Shown here: positions 24,629 through 33,838 of the stretch, piece after piece
Position numbering within the stretch: position 1 is the stretch's first letter
Layout of the letters: each line of letters begins with the position of its first letter
Assembly: GCA_029012445.1 (NCBI GenBank)
Contig: JAQXMC010000002.1
Location: 1 to 64,000 of the forward strand
Length of the DNA stretch: 64,000 bases
Source of the DNA: Oscillospiraceae bacterium
GTDB lineage: Bacteria > Bacillota > Clostridia > Oscillospirales > Acutalibacteraceae
Reading direction: 5' to 3'
Notes under the pieces: generated by a model
Database searches by the model: none
Told to the model about the DNA's origin: nothing
Seen by the model: only the letters and a program-made list of their open reading frames with translations
Program-made: the position numbers and the translations under genes

Positions 24629-24766
24629 ATATAAATAGCTCCTTTCCGACACGCCCAAAAGACTGATAAAAGTCAAATGGCTATAATCGTTGGTTTCGCC
24701 ACGCATATTGAGTTTTTTAAACAGTTTAATTTTTTCAAGATTAATACAACCAAATTCGCTTTATTT

Positions 24767-24814
24767 GTCGGTTTAACGGCCATGTTTAAATAAACTGATG
24801 ATTGTCAAACCGAC
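24767..24814. promoter_or_regulatory. Candidate TetR operator
   Basis: GTCGGTTT (24767-24774) and AAACCGAC (24807-24814) form an inverted repeat with a 32-bp gap; the right half lies in the spacer of the transporter promoter, where a bound repressor would block transcription. Confidence 0.4.
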
Positions 24815-24830
24815 GGTGTGTCGTTATAAT
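24802..24830 (+). promoter_or_regulatory. Promoter of the rhamnoside transporter operon
   Basis: TTGTCA (24802-24807), 17-bp spacer, TATAAT (24825-24830), 54 nt ahead of the ATG. Confidence 0.75.
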
Positions 24831-24883
24831 TAGAGTGTAATATAAAATTTGCCTTTTGTCAAACAAAAAGTGAGGTAGAAAGT

Positions 24884-26410
24884 ATGAAAAAATTGATGAG
24901 TTCGCCGGTTTTTGAAAGCCGGATCAAAAGTCAGGATGTTCAGAAAAGCGAAAAGTGGCTCGGTTACCTTCTGGGGCCGGCCGGTGCGTTGCTGCTAAAT
25001 GCGGTGCTAGCCAGTTATCTGAATGTGTATTACACCGATGTTTTAAAGCTGACTAATGTCTGGAATGGAGCTTTTCTTGCTGTATTCCCGGTCATTTCAA
25101 AAATTGTCGATGCGATAACCAACATCATTATGGGTCAGATTATCGACCGAACCAGAACAAAGCAAGGAAAAGCAAGGCCTTATCTGTTAATTGCCGCCGT
25201 ATTGCTTCCGATTACGGGAATTCATCTTTTTACTGTTCCTGTGGCTTCTCAAACTGTACAGGTTGTTTGGGTTATGCTCTCATATAACCTCTTTTATTCG
25301 TTCGCCTTTACTATTTACAATATGAGCCATAACCTTATGGTTCCGCTTTCAACAAGAAATATTGAACAAAGAGGAAGCCTTTCGGTTTTCAACAATATTT
25401 CGAGTGTTGCCGCAACCGGAATTATTGTTGCTCTGATCTTCCCGATGCTGATTATGCCTGCAATCGGCGTCAACAAATCGGCATGGATAACGGTTATGTC
25501 AGTCGTGGCAATTCTTGCGCTTCCTCTTACCCTTGTTGAATACTATTTCACCCGTGAAAGAATCACTGAAGAGGGAGCAGACAGCGAAAAGAAGACCGTC
25601 TCTGTGAAAACTCAGCTTTTGAGTGTTATAAAGGACAAATATTGGGTTGTCATTTTTCTCTATCTGATTGTATATCATATCGGTTCAAACCTGAAAAACA
25701 TTTCGCTGATTTATTTTTGCAACTATGTTCTCGGCTCCTATAATGACGGTATCACACAAACGATGGTTTCCATTATCGGTGGAATACCGATGGGAATTGG
25801 CATGTTTGCCGTCTGGCCGCTTGCAAAAAAGTTCGGAAAAAGAAATCTGACTATGGCAGGCTTTGTTTTGTATGCAATAGGCGGCATTGTCTGTTTAATG
25901 AATCCACACAACATGGTGGTTGTTCTGATAGGTCAGTTTATCAAGAACATCGGCGGCTTGCCGTGTGCCTATGTGTTTATGGCTCTTTTTGCCGATGTGC
26001 TTGACCACATTGAATGGAAATACGGATTCCGGGTTGACGGCCTTTCAACCTCAATCCTGTCAATCATTTTAACGGTTGCCGGCGGCGTTTCGAACAGCAT
26101 TTTCAACTTTATGCTGTCAAAAACGGGATATATTGCTCCTGAATTTGTGAACGGCGAGACAATCGCTGCAGTTCAGAACGCTTCTACGCAAAACGCCATT
26201 ACATTCGGCTTTCTTGGATTTGAAGCCATCACCGCTTTCATTATGATTGCTTTGCTTGCGTTCCTCGGCGTTGAAAAAAATCTTGCAAAAGAGCAAGAGG
26301 AAATCAGAATCAGAAAAGGACTTGAAGTTGAATCTTCATCAGACGAAAAAGATGATATCGAAGCTTCAGAAATCAACACAGAAGACGGCTCAAATGACGG
26401 CAGAATCTGA
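24884..26410 (+). CDS. GPH-family glycoside/sugar:cation symporter
   Basis: The 508-residue protein has about twelve hydrophobic segments and features of the glycoside-pentoside-hexuronide group: [10 protein letters not shown] in the first helices, [28 protein letters not shown] (GPH signature, here given as its two halves [12 protein letters not shown] and [13 protein letters not shown]), and [13 protein letters not shown]. The C-terminal about 50 residues are an acidic Ser-rich tail ([14 protein letters not shown]). It sits first in the rhamnoside operon, before a cytoplasmic rhamnosidase, so import of rhamnose-containing glycosides with sodium or protons is likely. The ribosome binding site is GAGGTAG. 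Confidence 0.9.
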   Translation: MKKLMSSPVFESRIKSQDVQKSEKWLGYLLGPAGALLLNAVLASYLNVYYTDVLKLTNVWNGAFLAVFPVISKIVDAITNIIMGQIIDRTRTKQGKARPYLLIAAVLLPITGIHLFTVPVASQTVQVVWVMLSYNLFYSFAFTIYNMSHNLMVPLSTRNIEQRGSLSVFNNISSVAATGIIVALIFPMLIMPAIGVNKSAWITVMSVVAILALPLTLVEYYFTRERITEEGADSEKKTVSVKTQLLSVIKDKYWVVIFLYLIVYHIGSNLKNISLIYFCNYVLGSYNDGITQTMVSIIGGIPMGIGMFAVWPLAKKFGKRNLTMAGFVLYAIGGIVCLMNPHNMVVVLIGQFIKNIGGLPCAYVFMALFADVLDHIEWKYGFRVDGLSTSILSIILTVAGGVSNSIFNFMLSKTGYIAPEFVNGETIAAVQNASTQNAITFGFLGFEAITAFIMIALLAFLGVEKNLAKEQEEIRIRKGLEVESSSDEKDDIEASEINTEDGSNDGRI

Positions 26411-26504
26411 AATGAGCATATCGGCAAAGAGACATATGTTGAGCGCTGGGAGTCGGTCTTATCGGAAAAGAAAATAAAAGAACCTATTAAAACGGAGAAA
26501 TCTT

Positions 26505-29159
26505 ATGAAAGCTATCAACTTAAAAACAGAATATCTCAAAAATCCGATCGGAATCAGCATAACAAAGCCGCGGCTTTTTTGGAACTGTGACGGCGGAATA
26601 AAACAAACCGCTTACAGAATTGTTGCCGAAAACGAGAACGGCGAAATTCTGTGGGACAGCGGAAAGGTCGACTCTGACCGGATGACGCATATCCGCTGGG
26701 GCGGAAAGGCGCTCAGGTCAAGAGACACGGTTTTTTGGAGCGTCAAGCTCTGGGACGAGAACGGAAACGAGGGTACTTTCAGCGAGAAAGCCTTTTTTGA
26801 AATCGGACTTCTGGATAAAGCCGACTGGAAAGCGAAATGGATCACAGGAAATTATACTGCCGACGCTTCAACAGAAAACAAAAAGAAAGCCATCGGCAAA
26901 TCGTTTATTTTGCAGGGTATTGATTATCTGATCGAAAGCAACAGGCCCGACAACCAGAAGCGGTACCCCGTTGACTGCTTCAGGCAGGTGTTCACGCTCA
27001 GAAAGAAAGTAAAAAAAGCAAGACTTTATATAACGGCCTGCGGACTCTATGAAGCGAGACTCGGCGGCGAAAAGGTCGGCGATTTTTGCCTCGCCCCCGG
27101 TATCACAGACTACAAAAAACGGATTCAGTATCAGACCTACGATGTCACCGATATGCTAAAAACCGGCGAAAACAGTCTCACGGTCGAGCTTGCCGACGGT
27201 TGGTACAGAGGCTCTGTCGGAGCATGGGGCTTAAAGCAGGAATACGGAAACGAGACAAAGCTCATAGCTCAGCTCGAAATAAAATTTGATGGCGGAACCG
27301 ACGAAACCGTTATCAGCGACGGGAGCTGGCACTGGAGCAGCGACGGCCCGATCCGCTTCGCCGACAACAAGGACGGCGAAATCGTTGACGCCGATATGTC
27401 ACCTAGCTATAAGGATTGGGCGATGGTAACCGACTGCGGTGTTGTTCCGACCGCTTCAAATAATGTTGCGATCAAAGAAAAGGAACGCTTCAAGCCTGAA
27501 ATAATCAAAACCCCGTCCGGAAAAACAGTGCTTGATTTCAAGCAGAATTTCGCAGGTTATATTGAATTTAATATTACCGCAAGACGGGGTGATAAAATTT
27601 TCCTGCGGTTCGGCGAAATGCTTGATGAAAACGGCGAGTTCACCCAGAAGAATATCCAATGCTCCAATAAGCATATAACCACCCCCTTGCAGCAGATAGA
27701 TTACACCTGCATGGACGGCGAAAACCATTATAAAACAAAATTTGCTATTTTCGGCTTCCGTTATGTTCTCGTAAGCTCTGACGCCGATTTCAAAGCCGAT
27801 GATTTCACGGCAATCGCAGTATATTCCGACATGGAGCGGACCGGATTTTTTGAGTCTTCAAACGAGCTTCTCAACAAATTCGTTGAAGCCACTGTCTGGT
27901 CAACAAAGAGCAACAGCGCCGATTTGCCGACCGACTGCCCGACAAGAGAGCGGCACGGCTGGACCGGAGACGCACAGATTTTCTTCCCGAGCGCCTCTTA
28001 TCTTTTTGATTATGCGGCGTTTTCAAAGAAGTATCTTGCCGATATGTATGACTGGCAGAAAAAAGACGGAAAGCTTCCGCAGATAGCGCCTCCCGGCGGC
28101 ATTGATTTTTATATGAGCTTCATGAACGGCAGCGTCGGCTGGTCGGACGCCGGTATTATAATACCTTATTATTTCTGGAAAAAATACGGCGACACGGACA
28201 TACTTAAAGAATACTTCGGCAGAATGAAACGCTACGCCGAATTTATGATCGGCCGGATAGGTAAAAACGCTCCCCTTTCGAAGCCTGTCAGATTAAAGGG
28301 CGAAGGCGGAAAATACATTGTCAACGCCGGTCAGTCCTACGGCGAATGGGCAGAGCCGGCAGATGTTTTTCCAAATAAATGGACTAATACCATTCTGCCG
28401 CATCCCGAGGTTTCGACTGCTTATACCAGCTATGTGCTGCGCCTTATGGGTGAGATCTGCGAAGCGCTCGGAGAAGAGAACGACGCTAAACGCTATTTCG
28501 ATATCAGCGAAAAATGCAAGAAAGCATATCAGGAGCTTGTGAGAACACCCGACTTTTCGCTTGACACCGACAGGCAGGCATCGCTTGTGCGCCCGCTCGC
28601 TTTCGGCCTTCTTGACGAAAAACAGACCGAATACGCAAAAAAGCGCCTCATCAAAGCCCTCGAAAACTACGGATACAGACTCGGAACCGGCTTTCTTTCA
28701 ACTCCGCTTATTCTATCCGTTCTTGAAAAATATGACATTGAGTCTGCTTTCAGACTGCTTGAAAACGAGCAGATGCCCGGCTGGCTCTTTATGACGAAAA
28801 ACGGCGCAACAACCGTCTGGGAATCCTGGGAAGGCACAAAGGCTCAGGGAGGAATCGCATCTCTCAACCATTACTCAAAGGGCGCGGTTTGTCAATGGCT
28901 GTTTTCTTCAATGTGCGGTATAAATGTTGACGGCGAAAACCATTTTGTGATCTCACCCAAGGTCGGCGGTCACTTCACTTATGCAAGAGCAGAATATAAG
29001 AGCGTTTTCGGACTTATAAAATCCGGCTGGGAAAGAAAAAGCGGAAAAACCGTTTTTCATCTGGAAGTTCCCGCTAACTGCTCGGCAGATGTAATTTTGC
29101 CGAACGGCGAAAGGACGACCGTTACGGCGGGAAAATATTCATTTGAAGTTTCTTGTTAA
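26505..29159 (+). CDS. GH78 alpha-L-rhamnosidase, cytoplasmic
   Basis: The 884-residue protein has the usual GH78 layout. An N-terminal beta domain (KPRLFWNCDG, YRIVAENENGEILWDSGKV) and Bac_rhamnosid_N segments (ACGLYEARLGGEKVGD, PGITDYKKRIQYQTYD) come first. The (alpha/alpha)6 catalytic barrel starts near residue 440, with DCPTRERHGWTGDAQ holding the conserved acidic residues, and GATTVWESWEGT. A C-terminal beta domain follows. It hydrolyses terminal alpha-L-rhamnose from plant glycosides or pectin fragments. There is no signal peptide, so it acts after import by the preceding transporter. It lies 94 nt after that gene; ribosome binding site CGGAG. Confidence 0.95.
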   Translation: MKAINLKTEYLKNPIGISITKPRLFWNCDGGIKQTAYRIVAENENGEILWDSGKVDSDRMTHIRWGGKALRSRDTVFWSVKLWDENGNEGTFSEKAFFEIGLLDKADWKAKWITGNYTADASTENKKKAIGKSFILQGIDYLIESNRPDNQKRYPVDCFRQVFTLRKKVKKARLYITACGLYEARLGGEKVGDFCLAPGITDYKKRIQYQTYDVTDMLKTGENSLTVELADGWYRGSVGAWGLKQEYGNETKLIAQLEIKFDGGTDETVISDGSWHWSSDGPIRFADNKDGEIVDADMSPSYKDWAMVTDCGVVPTASNNVAIKEKERFKPEIIKTPSGKTVLDFKQNFAGYIEFNITARRGDKIFLRFGEMLDENGEFTQKNIQCSNKHITTPLQQIDYTCMDGENHYKTKFAIFGFRYVLVSSDADFKADDFTAIAVYSDMERTGFFESSNELLNKFVEATVWSTKSNSADLPTDCPTRERHGWTGDAQIFFPSASYLFDYAAFSKKYLADMYDWQKKDGKLPQIAPPGGIDFYMSFMNGSVGWSDAGIIIPYYFWKKYGDTDILKEYFGRMKRYAEFMIGRIGKNAPLSKPVRLKGEGGKYIVNAGQSYGEWAEPADVFPNKWTNTILPHPEVSTAYTSYVLRLMGEICEALGEENDAKRYFDISEKCKKAYQELVRTPDFSLDTDRQASLVRPLAFGLLDEKQTEYAKKRLIKALENYGYRLGTGFLSTPLILSVLEKYDIESAFRLLENEQMPGWLFMTKNGATTVWESWEGTKAQGGIASLNHYSKGAVCQWLFSSMCGINVDGENHFVISPKVGGHFTYARAEYKSVFGLIKSGWERKSGKTVFHLEVPANCSADVILPNGERTTVTAGKYSFEVSC

Positions 29160-29270
29160 AATGGCGAATTAGACTTTTTTCGCTACTGATTTTATAAAAG
29201 AAGCAAGCTAAAGCACAAATTATGTATCATAGGCGGATCACAGAAAAAGTAATTTCCGATTCGCCGCTGC

Positions 29271-29334
29271 CGGTTTCGAAGCCGCTTTAATATCAGCGAA
29301 AACCTGCGTACATATTAAACAGGCTTCAAAACCG
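29271..29334 (+). promoter_or_regulatory. 23-bp imperfect inverted repeat upstream of the secreted-protein gene
   Basis: 29271-29293 (CGGTTTCGAAGCC...) and 29312-29334 (...GGCTTCAAAACCG) match at 20 of 23 positions around an 18-nt loop. It could be an operator, an RNA stability or processing hairpin in the operon transcript, or a weak terminator; no T-run follows. Confidence 0.6.
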
Positions 29335-29360
29335 ATATAAAACTGTGAGGAGAAGTTATC

Positions 29361-30272
29361 ATGAAACAGAAAACAAAACAAACAATCGCAATAGTGCTGG
29401 CGGCGGTTATTCTCTCGGTCGGCGGCTATGCCTTCGGCGCGAGCAGAAGCATTAACATCGGCGTCAACATAAATTCTGAAAACGCAGCTGCCGTGAATCC
29501 GGTCGCCGTGTCTCAGGCTCCGGCCGCAGCGCCGTCATCAGAAAGTCAGACGACCGAGGCGCCGCAAAGCTCCCAACCGGCAAATTCAGGCGACACACAA
29601 ACCGAACAGCCGGACGCAGCTACGCCCTCCGATAATGCGTCGGACTCCGATATGTCGGTCGAACAGATAGTCGAGCTTTATAATTCTTCGGCCAACAAGG
29701 TCAAGTCCGAGGCGTCAACACTGACGAGAAATTATAAAAAGCTTGAGTCGCTCCCCGAATATCTTGAGCTTCCGGCTGCCATTCAGGGCATCGGCGGCGC
29801 AGCTATCAAGCAGTTTGTCAAAGGCACCGACACGCCCGAATCATGGACAAGCAAAGAGGATATGCAGACCGTTTTTCCCATCGGCGGAACAGACTACACA
29901 TCTCACATGACGCCGGATATGGTCGCGAGCGCAAGCTGCACCGAGGCAGGCTCTTCATATCAGCTCGAAATCAAGCTTTATGACGACAAAATCACAAGTC
30001 CCGAAAAAGGTGAAGGATACGCAGGCGTATTTAACACGGTCACGGCCTCGTCGATAAGCTCAGTCAGCATACCGACCGTCACATTCAACTCAATCGATGT
30101 CAACGGAATCAACGGCTCGATCTCCTGTACTATCGACAAAAAGTCAAAAAGAGTGACCGATATCACTTTCAGAAACACGGATATTCTTGCGATTGACGCA
30201 AAGGTCGCTTTCAGCAGCGTTACGGCAAAGCTTGCCCTTGCGGTTGAAGAAAACTACACGATAGAATATTAA
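29361..30272 (+). CDS. Secreted or membrane-anchored protein of unknown function in the rhamnose operon
   Basis: The 303-residue product starts with a signal or anchor helix (IAIVLAAVILSVGGYAFGA), continues with a Pro/Ser/Thr/Gln/Ala-rich linker (about 45-95) and ends in a domain of about 200 residues (from EQIVELYNSSANKVKSEA to the C-terminus). That domain has a short helical start and then beta-rich sequence such as ISSVSIPTVTFNSIDVNGI and GSISCTIDKKSKRVTDITF. I do not recognise a characterised family. The start is well supported by GAGGAG. It lies 12 nt before rhaB, so it is co-transcribed with sugar catabolism. A role in binding or sensing extracellular substrate is possible but not shown. 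Confidence 0.8.
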   Translation: MKQKTKQTIAIVLAAVILSVGGYAFGASRSINIGVNINSENAAAVNPVAVSQAPAAAPSSESQTTEAPQSSQPANSGDTQTEQPDAATPSDNASDSDMSVEQIVELYNSSANKVKSEASTLTRNYKKLESLPEYLELPAAIQGIGGAAIKQFVKGTDTPESWTSKEDMQTVFPIGGTDYTSHMTPDMVASASCTEAGSSYQLEIKLYDDKITSPEKGEGYAGVFNTVTASSISSVSIPTVTFNSIDVNGINGSISCTIDKKSKRVTDITFRNTDILAIDAKVAFSSVTAKLALAVEENYTIEY

Positions 30273-30284
30273 GGCGGAGTTATC

Positions 30285-31679
30285 TTGAAAAAATATTATT
30301 TAGCTATTGATATCGGAGCCTCATCGGGCAGACACATTCTCGGCAGCGTTGAAAACGGAATACTCTGCCTCGAGGAAATCTACCGGTTTGACAACGGGAT
30401 AAAAAATGAAAACGGGGCGCTCGTCTGGGATACGGAAAGGCTTTTATACCATGTCAAGAACGGCATTAAACGCTGCGCTGAAATCAGAAAGATACCGACA
30501 ACTTTAGCCGTTGACACATGGGGAGTTGACTATGTTTTGCTCGATGAAAGCAACAAGGAGATACTCCCTGCCATATCCTACCGCGACGGAAGAACAGCCG
30601 AAGCATCAAAAGAAGTTAACAAAATCATTTTTCAGACCGAACTTTATGAAAGAACGGGAATACAAAAGCAGAATTTCAACACTATCTATCAGCTTTATTG
30701 CGACAAAAAAAGCGGAAAGCTGAAAAACGCAGCCCACTTTCTGATGATGCCGGAATATCTTTCTTTTAAGCTGACCGGAGAAATCAGAAACGAATACACC
30801 AACGCAACGACAACTAACCTTGTCAACGCAAAAGAAAAGGAATGGGACGGATATATTCTCGACAGGCTCGGCTTGCCGAAAGAAATTTTCAGTCCGCTTT
30901 CACTACCGGGTACATCGGTCGGACGCTTCACCGAAAGCGTCAGAAATGAGGTCGGTTTTGACTGCGAGGTCGTTCTGTGTCCGTCCCACGATACGGCGTC
31001 GGCCGTCGCCGCCTGCCCTGTTGAAAAGGACAGCGTATATATTTCCTCAGGCACATGGAGCCTGATAGGCACGGAAAACGCCGAACCGATCCTGACTCAG
31101 GAGGCAATGAGAGCCAATTTCACAAACGAGGGCGGGATAGAATACCGTTTCCGCTTTCTCAAAAATATCATGGGTATGTGGATTTTTCAGAATATCCGCA
31201 ATAATCTTGAAAAGTCTCTTTCATATGATGAAATGATGCAGATGGCTTTCGGAAGCGACTTTGAGGAAAGAATAGATCCGAACGCCCCCTGCTTTGTCGC
31301 TCCGGATAATATGATCGAAGCGGTCAGGACATATTTAGGAAAGCCCTATCTTCCGCTTTGCGATGCGCTGTCAAGCGTTTATCACTCACTCGCCGAGTCA
31401 TATAAAAAAGCAATTGCTGAAATTGAGCGCATCAGCGGCAAAAGAATCAATTCCGTTCATATCGTCGGCGGAGGCAGCAAGGATAAATATCTCAACCTCC
31501 TCACTTCTCTTTATACCGGAAAGAAAGTATATACAGGCCTGACGGAGGCTACGGCAACAGGCAATATTCTCTCTCAGATAATGGCCGACAGAAAAATCAG
31601 TCTTGACGAAGCGCGAAAAATAATCAGAACGACCTTTGAGATCAAGGAGGCAGAAAATGAGCAGATACAGCGAAGCTAA
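30285..31679 (+). CDS. rhaB: Rhamnulokinase
   Basis: A 464-residue FGGY-family kinase that phosphorylates L-rhamnulose. The N-terminal ATPase motif is YLAIDIGASSGRHILGSV; others are LAVDTWGVDYVLLD (substrate region), CPSHDTASAVAACP, YISSGTWSLIGTE and the C-terminal VHIVGGGSKDKYLNLLTS (adenosine motif). Length is slightly below E. coli RhaB (489). It overlaps rhaA by 23 nt and lies in the order rhaB-rhaA-rhaD. Ribosome binding site AAGGCGGAG; the start codon is TTG by the frame preceding KKYYLA (ttgaaaaaatattat). Confidence 0.95.
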   Translation: MKKYYLAIDIGASSGRHILGSVENGILCLEEIYRFDNGIKNENGALVWDTERLLYHVKNGIKRCAEIRKIPTTLAVDTWGVDYVLLDESNKEILPAISYRDGRTAEASKEVNKIIFQTELYERTGIQKQNFNTIYQLYCDKKSGKLKNAAHFLMMPEYLSFKLTGEIRNEYTNATTTNLVNAKEKEWDGYILDRLGLPKEIFSPLSLPGTSVGRFTESVRNEVGFDCEVVLCPSHDTASAVAACPVEKDSVYISSGTWSLIGTENAEPILTQEAMRANFTNEGGIEYRFRFLKNIMGMWIFQNIRNNLEKSLSYDEMMQMAFGSDFEERIDPNAPCFVAPDNMIEAVRTYLGKPYLPLCDALSSVYHSLAESYKKAIAEIERISGKRINSVHIVGGGSKDKYLNLLTSLYTGKKVYTGLTEATATGNILSQIMADRKISLDEARKIIRTTFEIKEAENEQIQRS

Positions 31680-32898
31680 GGAAATATACGCAAAATACGG
31701 CGTCGACACGGAAAAGGCGCTTGATGAGCTAAAAAATATCCCCGTCAGCGTTCACTGCTGGCAGGGCGACGATGTGACGGGCTTTGACAGCCGCGAAAGT
31801 CTTTCGGGAGGAATTCAGACAACGGGGAATTACCCCGGCAAGGCAAGAACACCCGAGGAGCTTATGGCTGACATTGATAAGGCATTTTCCCTTATACCCG
31901 GCAAAAAGAAGCTCAATCTTCACGCAAGCTATGCGATTTTTGAAGACGGTGAAGCGGTCGGCAGAGATAAAATCGAGCCGAAGCACTTCAAAAAGTGGGC
32001 GGATTTTGCGGCAGAGAGAAATATAGGACTTGATTTTAACCCGACATTTTTCGCTCACCCCATGGTGAAAGACAATCTGACGCTTTCTTCTCCCGATGAA
32101 AGCGTGCGCCGTTATTGGGTTGACCACGGCAAGGCCTGCCTGAAGATCGCCGAATATTTCGCAGACCGGACGGGCGTGCCCTGCGTTATGAATATCTGGA
32201 TTCCGGACGGTTACAAGGATATCCCCGCCGACCGGTTTTCACCGAGAGCAAGATTTAAAAAGAGCCTTGATGAAATTTTGTCCGTGCCTTATGACAAGTC
32301 AAAAGTTTATGTTACCCTCGAAAGCAAGGTGTTCGGCATCGGACTTGAAAGCTATACGGTCGGTTCGGCCGAATTCTGCCTTTCCTATTCAGACAGAGCC
32401 GGAATAACGCCTCTGATGGATAACGGTCACTATCACCCGACGGAAACAGTCAGCGACAAAATACCGTCCCTGCTGCTGTTCAATGAAAAAATCGCCTTGC
32501 ATATCACCCGCCCCGTCCGCTGGGACTCAGACCATGTTGTTCTTTTCGACGACGAGACAAAGGAGATCGCAAAGGAAATCGTCAGAAACAACGCAACCGA
32601 TCGCGTATTTATCGCAACGGACTATTTTGACGCGTCGATCAACCGCATTGCCGCATGGGTAACCGGCGTCAGAAGCGTTGAGAAAGCCTTGCTGTTTGCT
32701 CTTTTGCAGCCGAATGAAAAAATGCGACGTCTTCAGTCCGAAAGCAATTTCACGCAGCTTTTGGCTCTTTCGGAGGATATGAAAACCGCTCCTTTCGGCG
32801 ATGTCTGGAATGAATATCTGAAAAGAGAAGGCGTTGAAAGCGATTATCTCAAAGAAGTGAAAAAATATGAACGGGAAGTACTGGTGAAGCGCAGATGA
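31657..32898 (+). CDS. rhaA: L-rhamnose isomerase
   Basis: The 413-residue TIM-barrel metalloenzyme converts L-rhamnose to L-rhamnulose. Clear family motifs: VSVHCWQGDDVTGFD near the N-terminus, LNLHASYAIFEDGE, LDFNPTFFAHP, MNIWIPDGYKDIPADR, VYVTLESKVFGIGLESYTVGSAEF (metal-binding Glu; given in part as LESKVFGIG and SYTVGSAEF), MDNGHYHPTE and WDSDHVVLFDDE. I chose the ATG at 31657, with GGAGG 7 nt upstream, inside the end of rhaB; the longer frame adds seven residues without support. Length agrees with E. coli RhaA (419). Confidence 0.97.
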   Translation: MSRYSEAKEIYAKYGVDTEKALDELKNIPVSVHCWQGDDVTGFDSRESLSGGIQTTGNYPGKARTPEELMADIDKAFSLIPGKKKLNLHASYAIFEDGEAVGRDKIEPKHFKKWADFAAERNIGLDFNPTFFAHPMVKDNLTLSSPDESVRRYWVDHGKACLKIAEYFADRTGVPCVMNIWIPDGYKDIPADRFSPRARFKKSLDEILSVPYDKSKVYVTLESKVFGIGLESYTVGSAEFCLSYSDRAGITPLMDNGHYHPTETVSDKIPSLLLFNEKIALHITRPVRWDSDHVVLFDDETKEIAKEIVRNNATDRVFIATDYFDASINRIAAWVTGVRSVEKALLFALLQPNEKMRRLQSESNFTQLLALSEDMKTAPFGDVWNEYLKREGVESDYLKEVKKYEREVLVKRR

Positions 32899-33710
32899 AA
32901 GATATTTTGACTTCTCCCTTTGTGGAGGAAATGAAAAGCACGACCGCAAATATGTACCGTCTCGGATGGGACGAAAGAAACGGCGGTAACATAAGCTATA
33001 TGCTTGACGAAAGCGAGGTCGCCGAGTATCTCGACCTTGATAATGTCATCAGAACGATTCCGACCGGCTTTGACGCAAAGGAGCTTATCGGAAAAATATT
33101 CATAGTCACCGGTACGGGAAAATATTTCAAGAATGTCAAAGACGACCCCGAAAACAACCTTGGCATTATCAGAATAGCTAAGGACGGCACGACAGCCGAA
33201 CTTCTTTGGGGCTACAAAGACGGCGGCAAATTCACCTCTGAGCTTCCGGCGCACCTGATGAGCCACACGGCAAGGCTCAGCGTCGATCCCGAAAACCGCG
33301 TAGTTATGCACTCTCACCCGACAAATACTCTTGCTATGAATTATGTTCACGAGCTTGACGAAAAGAAGCTGACGCACACACTCTGGGAAATGTGCACAGA
33401 GTGTATCGTTGTATTCCCGGACGGAGTCGGCGTTCTGCCCTGGATGCTTTGCGGAACAAACAGCATAGGCGAAGCAACCGCCGAAAAAATGAAGGAATTC
33501 CGCCTCGTCATCTGGGGAATGCACGGCATTTACGGCGCGGGAAAAACCATGGATGAAACATTCGGACTTATCGAAACAGTTGAAAAGGCGGCGCAGATAT
33601 ATATGCTCACAGCTCACCTGCCGAGGATAAACACGATCAAAGACAGCGAAATGAAAGAGCTTGCCGAATACTTCGGCGTCAGATACAGAAGAGATTTTCT
33701 GGAGCTTTAA
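32895..33710 (+). CDS. rhaD: Rhamnulose-1-phosphate aldolase
   Basis: A 271-residue class II aldolase that splits L-rhamnulose-1-phosphate into dihydroxyacetone phosphate and L-lactaldehyde. Zinc ligands are in VVMHSHPTNTLAM and near WGMHGIYGAGKT; substrate-binding features include NGGNISYMLDE and FIVTGTGKYFKN. Length matches E. coli RhaD (274). The ATG overlaps the rhaA stop (ATGA), so translation is coupled. It is last in the operon and is followed by a hairpin and a terminator. Confidence 0.97.
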   Translation: MKDILTSPFVEEMKSTTANMYRLGWDERNGGNISYMLDESEVAEYLDLDNVIRTIPTGFDAKELIGKIFIVTGTGKYFKNVKDDPENNLGIIRIAKDGTTAELLWGYKDGGKFTSELPAHLMSHTARLSVDPENRVVMHSHPTNTLAMNYVHELDEKKLTHTLWEMCTECIVVFPDGVGVLPWMLCGTNSIGEATAEKMKEFRLVIWGMHGIYGAGKTMDETFGLIETVEKAAQIYMLTAHLPRINTIKDSEMKELAEYFGVRYRRDFLEL

Positions 33711-33739
33711 CGCTCTGTTTTCCCTTTCAGATTTTATTA

Positions 33740-33784
33740 GAGCCAAGCTCCAGCTGCAATCAAATTGCAGTCGGGGCTTGGCTC
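33740..33784. terminator. Long hairpin after rhaD
   Basis: GAGCCAAGC (33740-33748) pairs with GCTTGGCTC (33776-33784), with an inner perfect stem CTGCAAT-CAA-ATTGCAG. No strong T-run follows; probably a transcript-end stabilising hairpin or a first, weak terminator. Confidence 0.6.
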
Positions 33785-33800
33785 AGGCTTTATAAAACAA

Positions 33801-33837
33801 AGCGGCAGTCACAGATGACTGCCGCTGTCTTCTTTTT
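33801..33837. terminator. Bidirectional terminator between rhaD and pnp
   Basis: AGCGGCAGTC (33801-33810) and GACTGCCGCT (33817-33826) form a 10-bp stem; GTCTTCTTTTT follows on plus and TTTGTTTTAT on minus. Confidence 0.85.
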
Positions 33838-33838
33838 A

